Assembly (NCBI GenBank): GCA_030149405.1
Contig: JASBRM010000127.1
Location: 1-12,481, forward strand
Direction of reading: 5' to 3'
Source: Neptuniibacter sp.
GTDB lineage: Bacteria; Pseudomonadota; Gammaproteobacteria; Pseudomonadales; Balneatricaceae
Length of the DNA stretch: 12,481 nucleotides
The notes beneath the pieces were generated by a model. The model was given only the letters and a program-made list of their open reading frames with translations. It was not told where the DNA came from and ran no database searches. Numbering within the stretch: position 1 is the first letter of the stretch; each line of letters begins with the position of its first letter. This document shows positions 8,419-12,481 of this stretch, piece after piece. The position numbers and the translations under genes are program-made.

Positions 8419-9396
8419 TTGAGCGCATCCGTCCCAGTAGTTATTTGTGATGATTCACGTCTTGCCCGTAAGCAGATGGCCTCTGCTTTGCGTGGATGGA
8501 ACGTGGAAGTAACCTTTGCAGAGCATGGCTTGGAAGGATTAGAAGCAATTCGTGCCGGAAAAGGCGATATTCTTTTTCTCGATCTGAATATGCCCATCAT
8601 GGATGGCTATCAGGTACTTGAGAGAATCCGTAGAGATGACTTGCCGGCAATGGTGATTGTGGTCTCCGGAGATATCCAGCCAGAAGCGCGGGCCAGAGTG
8701 TTGGAGCTGGGTGCGTTAGAGTTTATTAAAAAACCTACTTCCCCCGAAATTATTTCTGACGTTCTGCATCGTTATGGATTGCTGACAGAACTCGAACATC
8801 CAGCAGATCAGATTCACAGCGAAGAAGTACTAGAACTGCCGGATTATTATCAGGAAATATCCAACGTGGCGATGGGGCAGGCGGGTGAAATGCTTGCCCG
8901 TTTGCTGAATACCTTTGTAGATCTGCCAATTCCTAAGGTGAGCCTTGTCTCACCACAAGAGGTGGAGTCAATCCTGCTGAACGCAAGCAATAACGATTTT
9001 GATCTGGTAAGCCAGGGGTTTGTTGGTCCAAAGTTAGCAGGTGAAGCGCTGCTGGTGATTAAGCGCAGTAATCTGGAAACCATTGCTCAACTTATGGATA
9101 TGCAGGGGCAGGTGGAACTGCTTGAGGAAGAACTGGAAATGTCGCTGTCCAATGCCCTGATTGGCGCTTTTATTTCAGGTTTTGCCAAACAGCTGGATTT
9201 CTCTTTGAACAGGGCAACACCAATTATTCTTCGAGATTATAAAGCGATGCCGGAGCAGAATTCGCAATGGCAGAAAACCTTGATGATATCTATCGACTAT
9301 CAGCTTAAAGCTCATGATTTTCATTGTGAACTGTTAGTAGTGTTCACCGAAGATTCGCTCCCTCAACTCAAGGAAATGGCGAGATACTTTTCATGA
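8419..9396 (+). CDS. Response regulator: receiver domain fused to CheC-type phosphatase domain
   Basis: Residues 6-122 are a CheY-like receiver with the acidic pair Asp11-Asp12, phospho-acceptor Asp55 (FLDLNMPIMDG), Ser83 and Lys105 (IKKP). The C-terminal half (about 140-325) matches the CheC/CheX/FliY family, which removes phosphate from CheY-like proteins. Its first site, D-x3-E-x2-N-x22-P, is complete at Asp142, Glu146, Asn149 and Pro172. The second repeat keeps Asn245 and Pro268 with the same spacing, but the Glu position is Ser242. It has no DNA-binding domain, so it should work through protein contacts. The start is TTG at 8419: AAGGA (8406-8410) is well placed, an in-frame stop lies at 8413-8415, and the next Met (residue 20) would lose the acidic pocket. 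It overlaps the GGDEF gene by four bases (ATGA). The partner kinase is not visible; the role (dephosphorylating itself or another regulator) is inference. Confidence 0.85.
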   Translation: MSASVPVVICDDSRLARKQMASALRGWNVEVTFAEHGLEGLEAIRAGKGDILFLDLNMPIMDGYQVLERIRRDDLPAMVIVVSGDIQPEARARVLELGALEFIKKPTSPEIISDVLHRYGLLTELEHPADQIHSEEVLELPDYYQEISNVAMGQAGEMLARLLNTFVDLPIPKVSLVSPQEVESILLNASNNDFDLVSQGFVGPKLAGEALLVIKRSNLETIAQLMDMQGQVELLEEELEMSLSNALIGAFISGFAKQLDFSLNRATPIILRDYKAMPEQNSQWQKTLMISIDYQLKAHDFHCELLVVFTEDSLPQLKEMARYFS

Positions 9397-10361
9397 ATGG
9401 ATCGATCAATAATGAAATTGATGAACTGCACTGGACACTGGGTCTGCTTCAAGACCTTGAGGTCGGACTTGTGGTTGTTGATCGTGATAGCCATATCTGT
9501 CTGTGGAACGGTTTTATGGAGAACCACTCAGGCATATCTTCAAATAAGGCGTTGAACCAGAATCTTTTTGCTCTTTGTTCTGAGCTTCCTCAGCGTTGGC
9601 TGACAAAGAAAATGGAAGCGGTGCTCTTGCTAAGTAATACGGCTTATATCTCCTGGGAGCAGAGACCCTATCTATTTGAGTTTAAGAGTCATCGCCCAAT
9701 TACAGGCAACGCGCCTTACATGTATCAGAATGTAACCCTGATTCCTCTTAGTTCACCGACGGGTCAGATTGATCACATTGGTATTTTGATTTATGACGTG
9801 ACGGATACCGCTGTTGGTAAACAGGCATTAGAAGCAGCCAATGCACAGCTGCAATCCTATAGTAGAACTGATGGCCTTACGGGTTTATATAATCGAGCTT
9901 ATTGGCAGGAATGCCTGGAAAAAGAATTCGATCGTTTTAATCGTTTACAGGAAGTGAGTTCGTTGGTGATGTTTGATATTGATCATTTCAAGCGAGTGAA
10001 TGATACATACGGACACCAAGCAGGTGATCTTGTTATCCAGACAATCGCGGATACACTCAAAGCTCACGCACGTAAAACAGATGTTGTGGGTCGTTATGGT
10101 GGCGAGGAGTACGGTGCAATTCTTGCGGGAACCAGCGGTGAAAATGCAATAATTTTTGCAGAACGTTTGCGTTCAGCAGTTGAGGCTACGGTGATGGAAT
10201 ATGCAGAGCATAAACTCGCTGTCACCATCAGCTTAGGTATCTCTGAGATAAAGTATGATCATGATACGGCTTTAGAGTGGTTGGAAGAAGCCGACCAAGC
10301 CTTGTATAAATCCAAACAAAGTGGACGTAACTGGGTCACACTGTACGATGAAGACAACTGA
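9393..10361 (+). CDS. PAS-GGDEF diguanylate cyclase
   Basis: This probably makes the second messenger cyclic di-GMP from two GTP. Residues about 17-140 look like a PAS sensor domain (GLVVVDRDSHICLWN at 25-39, ending in IGILIYDVTD). A short helix, about residues 140-157, leads to the GGDEF domain, which starts at RTDGLTGLYNR (158-168). Metal and substrate motifs are present: FDIDHFKRVND (194-204) and the signature GGEEY at 236-240, with Tyr in place of the usual Phe. An inhibitory-site motif RxxD (Arg227-Asp230) lies exactly five residues ahead of the signature, so product feedback is likely. No membrane segment is seen, so it should be soluble. The ATG overlaps the upstream REC-CheC stop by four bases, implying co-translation. 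The ligand of the PAS domain cannot be read from sequence. Confidence 0.9.
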   Translation: MNGSINNEIDELHWTLGLLQDLEVGLVVVDRDSHICLWNGFMENHSGISSNKALNQNLFALCSELPQRWLTKKMEAVLLLSNTAYISWEQRPYLFEFKSHRPITGNAPYMYQNVTLIPLSSPTGQIDHIGILIYDVTDTAVGKQALEAANAQLQSYSRTDGLTGLYNRAYWQECLEKEFDRFNRLQEVSSLVMFDIDHFKRVNDTYGHQAGDLVIQTIADTLKAHARKTDVVGRYGGEEYGAILAGTSGENAIIFAERLRSAVEATVMEYAEHKLAVTISLGISEIKYDHDTALEWLEEADQALYKSKQSGRNWVTLYDEDN

Positions 10362-10385
10362 TACCGCATTCTTATAAGACCCCAG

Positions 10386-11021
10386 ATGAATAAGCAGAAG
10401 CGACAAGAAATCTTTACCCGTTTTCGGGACGATAATCCCCACCCAACAACCGAACTTGAATACAGTAATCCCTTTGAATTGCTGATTGCCGTTATTCTGT
10501 CTGCCCAGGCAACCGATGTGGGTGTGAATAAAGCCACCCGTAAGTTGTATCCGGTTGCGAATACGCCTGAAGCTATTTATGCCCTGGGTGTGGATGGGCT
10601 TAAGGAATACATCAAAACCATTGGGCTGTTTAACGCTAAAGCAGAAAACGTGATCAAAACCTGTAAAGCTCTGGTTGAGAAACATAACTCCGTAGTACCG
10701 GACAATCGTGAAGACCTTGAAGCTCTGCCGGGTGTAGGCCGCAAAACCGCTAATGTTGTTTTGAATACTGCATTTGGTCAGCCAACCATGGCGGTAGATA
10801 CGCATATTTATCGCGTTTCAAACCGCACGAAAATTGCGCCGGGCAAAAACGTAAATGAAGTTGAACAAAAGCTTCTACGCTTTATTCCCAAAGAGTTTCT
10901 GCAGGATGCTCATCACTGGTTGATCCTGCATGGCCGTTACACTTGCGTGGCGCGTAAGCCAAAGTGTGGCTCATGCATGATTGAAGATCTGTGTGAATTT
11001 AAAGAAAAAACAGATTTTTAG
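10386..11021 (+). CDS. nth: Endonuclease III (DNA glycosylase/AP lyase)
   Basis: Nth removes oxidised pyrimidines from DNA and cuts the abasic site, the first steps of base-excision repair. The helix-hairpin-helix LPGVGRKTA (114-122) contains the catalytic Lys120, and Asp138 follows in MAVDTHIYRV. The C-terminal 4Fe-4S loop has Cys187, Cys194, Cys197 and Cys203. These positions are the same as in E. coli Nth, and the length of 211 residues is normal. The ATG at 10386 gives MNKQKRQEIF, very like the E. coli start; the ribosome site is weak. nth directly follows rsxE in E. coli; here two signalling genes separate it from rnfE, with 24 bases after the GGDEF gene. Transcription may still run through from upstream, since no terminator is apparent between them. 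Confidence 0.97.
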   Translation: MNKQKRQEIFTRFRDDNPHPTTELEYSNPFELLIAVILSAQATDVGVNKATRKLYPVANTPEAIYALGVDGLKEYIKTIGLFNAKAENVIKTCKALVEKHNSVVPDNREDLEALPGVGRKTANVVLNTAFGQPTMAVDTHIYRVSNRTKIAPGKNVNEVEQKLLRFIPKEFLQDAHHWLILHGRYTCVARKPKCGSCMIEDLCEFKEKTDF

Positions 11022-11031
11022 TCAGTAGAGA

Positions 11032-11058
11032 AACAGCTCAAAGAAGCTGTTCCTTTCT
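11032..11058. terminator. Possible bidirectional hairpin between convergent nth and glutaredoxin gene
   Basis: AACAGCT (11032-11038) and AGCTGTT (11045-11051) form a perfect 7-bp stem with a 6-base loop, followed on the plus strand by CCTTTCTT and on the minus strand by TCTCT. The two genes end 16 bases apart, and the minus-strand stop codon (11038-11040) lies within the hairpin. The T-tracts are weak, so this is a likely but unproven terminator for nth, and less surely for the opposite gene. Confidence 0.45.
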
Positions 11059-11277
11059 TAGGTATGCAGAGAAATCATCAAACCCGCCAATGTGCTGGTT
11101 ATTGAGAAAAATCTGCGGCACCGTTTTTCTTTGTGTACGCTTAACCATCTCTGCTTTTAATTTGGGTTTACCGGTTACATCAAACTCTGTGTAGGCCCAG
11201 CCTAACGCTTTCAGTATCTTTTTAGCGCCAATGCAGTATGGGCAGTATCCCATGCTGTAAATTTCTATCTTGGGCAT
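11038..11277 (-). CDS. grxC: Glutaredoxin (GrxC type, dithiol CPYC)
   Basis: A small cytoplasmic thiol-disulfide oxidoreductase that uses glutathione to reduce disulfides. Its 79 residues fit the glutaredoxin 3 size. The active site Cys12-Pro-Tyr-Cys15 lies in IYSMGYCPYCIGAKKIL, the cis-proline motif TVPQIF is at 52-57, and the glutathione-contacting GGFDD is at 64-68. The beta-strand before Cys (KIEIYS) and the helix after it are typical. The ATG at 11277 (read on the minus strand) follows AGGAGT (complement of 11284-11289) at six bases. It converges with nth and lies downstream of the cupredoxin-like gene on the same strand, with a terminator between. The symbol is by family resemblance; orthology was not tested. 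Confidence 0.88.
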   Translation of the reverse strand: MPKIEIYSMGYCPYCIGAKKILKALGWAYTEFDVTGKPKLKAEMVKRTQRKTVPQIFLNNQHIGGFDDFSAYLRKEQLL

Positions 11278-11301
11278 TTCATTACTCCTGATTTATCTGA
11301 T

Positions 11302-11333
11302 GTAAGAAAGAGCGGTGGCGCGAACACCACCGC
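11302..11333 (-). terminator. Intrinsic terminator after cupredoxin-like gene
   Basis: Read on the minus strand, GCGGTGG (complement of 11327-11333) and CCACCGC (complement of 11312-11318) form a perfect 7-bp GC-rich stem with an 8-base loop, followed by TCTTTCTTA. It starts 7 bases after the stop of the minus-strand gene at 11341 and should separate that gene from the glutaredoxin gene. Confidence 0.75.
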
Positions 11334-11340
11334 AGGTTCC

Positions 11341-11721
11341 TTAGTTAATGTTATCGATGTCGTACCATGGAGTTGGATTGATTGGGCAACGGAAACGCAC
11401 GCCGTCTGTTGTTACCGTCACACGAGAAATACGTGTCTGACCGGGTTCCAGTGGGAACATGTCCAGACCTTCATGGGTTTTAAAATTTTGAATCTGGAAG
11501 CCAACCAATTTGTTGGTTTTATTGGTGATCACAAACTCGTATTCACCAGCTTTCAGACCGGCCAGAGTTTCCTTAGCAGAGAAATGGCCGCCATGCTGAT
11601 CCAGATGAATGACACGTACGCCATCCTCATTAGGTTCCAGAACTGCGGCGGTGCTGAATGGTGCAGCTATCAGTGCGGCTAGCATTAAAAAGACGGAAGT
11701 GACTCGTTTGAAAATACTCAT
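11341..11721 (-). CDS. Exported cupredoxin-like protein of unknown function
   Basis: I chose the ATG at 11721 because AAGGAG lies just ahead of it on the minus strand, and because it starts a clean signal peptide, MSIFKRVTSVFLMLAALIAA, with likely cleavage near Ala26 (FSTAA-VLEP). A longer reading frame from 11760 would add 13 residues ahead of that peptide without a good ribosome site. The mature part, about 100 residues, reads as a single beta-sandwich of cupredoxin type: GLKAGEYEFVITNKTNKLVGF (strand pair), then LEPGQTRISRVTV, and it ends RFRCPINPTPWYDIDNIN. A classical blue-copper site is not evident: there is one Cys (112) and no His or Met after it, though His39, His43, His46 and His83 are present. 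Probably periplasmic. The fold is inferred from strand pattern and general resemblance; function is unknown. It is divergent from the AraC-type gene. Confidence 0.7.
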   Translation of the reverse strand: MSIFKRVTSVFLMLAALIAAPFSTAAVLEPNEDGVRVIHLDQHGGHFSAKETLAGLKAGEYEFVITNKTNKLVGFQIQNFKTHEGLDMFPLEPGQTRISRVTVTTDGVRFRCPINPTPWYDIDNIN

Positions 11722-11824
11722 GTTTATCTCCTTGGATTGAAAATGCCCCTTAACAGGCAACTGATTGTGGTGTTAACTTTATGGCTAATAAATAAAACGA
11801 TGTATGCCTTGAGGTATTGAAAAT
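11722..11824. promoter_or_regulatory. Divergent promoter region with inverted repeat
   Basis: These 103 bases separate the minus-strand cupredoxin-like gene from the plus-strand AraC-type gene and must hold both starts. An inverted repeat, TTAACA (11750-11755) with TGTTAA (11771-11776) and a 15-base gap, sits about 29 bases from the upper gene's start and 48 from the lower one's. It could be an operator shared by both genes. I could not assign promoter boxes with confidence. Confidence 0.35.
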
Positions 11825-12481
11825 ATGTCAGATCGTATTTTTGTTAATACAGATGCGCTTGGTGAGCTGTTGCGTTGGTTCCGCCTTAAAGCAGAGGTAT
11901 ATATCCATGCGGATTTTCAGGGCTGCTGGGCTGTAGATACCTCTGGCGATAGAACTGTACCGTTTCATCTGGTGCATAGGGGTAAAACCTGGTTACACCT
12001 GCCGGGAGAGGAGCCGCGCTTGTTGTCCGCAGGGGATCTGGTGGTTTTTCCGCATGATGCGCAACATTATTTGAGTAGTGAGATTGAAAATCCGGATGAG
12101 TATCTGGTTAGTCAGCCTAACGCTTCTGAAGAGGAGGTTGGAGAAATAACCGGATTAACCTGTGGCCACTTCGAGTTTCGTAACAAGGCTAACTGGCCTT
12201 TGCTTGATAGCCTCCCGCCAGCCATTGTTCTAGAGTTGAGCGATACCAGTCGTTTGGCAAATACCCGCACACTTATCCAGCTCTTGGTTTCTGAACTGGA
12301 ACAAGCAGAACCGGGATGTAAGGTTTCAGTGGATCATCTGGCACATGTCTTGTTTATTCATATCTTGCGCAGCCAGCTGGATAAAGGGTTACAAAATGGC
12401 CTGCTGAAAGCTTTATTCGATCCTAAAATCGGCAAAGCCTTATCATTGATTCATAACCAGATGGAAAAGAACTGGACACTT
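11825..12481 (+). CDS. AraC-family transcriptional regulator with N-terminal cupin domain; 3' end cut off
   Basis: The frame stays open for 219 codons to the window edge. The first half (about residues 8-100) reads as a small cupin sensor: WFRLKAEVYIHADFQGCWAV, then PFHLVHRGKTWLHL and LLSAGDLVVFPHDAQHYL. This is the pattern of the N-terminal cupin of one AraC subgroup. From residue 198 the sequence DPKIGKALSLIHNQMEKNWTL is the usual lead-in to the first helix-turn-helix of an AraC DNA-binding domain, which lies beyond the window. The ATG at 11825 is preceded by GAGG (11811-11814) and by an in-frame stop at 11810-11812, so no longer start is likely. Such proteins often regulate an adjacent divergent gene; here that would be the cupredoxin-like gene, which is inference. 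The ligand is unknown. Confidence 0.88.
   Translation, partial: MSDRIFVNTDALGELLRWFRLKAEVYIHADFQGCWAVDTSGDRTVPFHLVHRGKTWLHLPGEEPRLLSAGDLVVFPHDAQHYLSSEIENPDEYLVSQPNASEEEVGEITGLTCGHFEFRNKANWPLLDSLPPAIVLELSDTSRLANTRTLIQLLVSELEQAEPGCKVSVDHLAHVLFIHILRSQLDKGLQNGLLKALFDPKIGKALSLIHNQMEKNWTL

Noticed and set aside
11722..11760. Longer start for the cupredoxin-like gene at 11760
   Set aside because: The extra 13 residues precede a complete signal peptide, and the strong AAGGAG site points to the ATG at 11721.

Overview
This window looks like chromosomal DNA from a marine-type gammaproteobacterium. The evidence is the rnfABCDGE order with nth downstream, an RnfA and an Nth that match the Escherichia coli proteins as I remember them almost residue for residue, and a CysN with a CysC-like tail as in the CysNC proteins of Pseudomonas-type bacteria. 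An Oceanospirillales relative is my best guess, but it is an inference from gene content, not a search result. I see no insertion sequence, phage gene, tRNA, rRNA or CRISPR array, and base composition looks even throughout.

Layout. (1) 1-1585: 3' portion of cysN (sulfate adenylyltransferase GTPase subunit), with a shrunken APS-kinase-like tail that has lost its P-loop; an intrinsic terminator follows. (2) 1733-8305: complete rnfABCDGE operon for the membrane Rnf electron-transfer complex. Its genes are tightly packed (three junctions overlap by 1-4 bases), and RnfC carries a long C-terminal array of seven coiled-coil-type repeats. (3) 8419-10361: two translationally coupled signalling genes, a response regulator fused to a CheC-type phosphatase domain and a PAS-GGDEF diguanylate cyclase, lying between rnfE and nth. 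(4) 10386-11021: nth, endonuclease III. (5) Minus strand, convergent with nth: a CPYC glutaredoxin (11038-11277) and an exported cupredoxin-like protein (11341-11721), each followed by a hairpin. (6) 11825-12481: the start of a divergent AraC-family regulator, cut by the window end.

How the genes fit together. Rnf moves electrons between NADH and ferredoxin-type carriers through flavins and Fe-S clusters and couples this to ion movement. RnfC, RnfB, RnfG, RnfD and the RnfA/RnfE pair all keep the cofactor residues expected of an active complex. The maturation gene apbE (flavin transferase for RnfD and RnfG) is not in the window. The signalling pair probably links a phosphorylation input to cyclic di-GMP output; its position inside the familiar rnf-nth neighbourhood is the most unusual gene arrangement here. 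The window mostly holds known families; the noteworthy points are the pseudo-APS-kinase tail, the REC-CheC fusion next to a diguanylate cyclase, and the RnfC repeat array.
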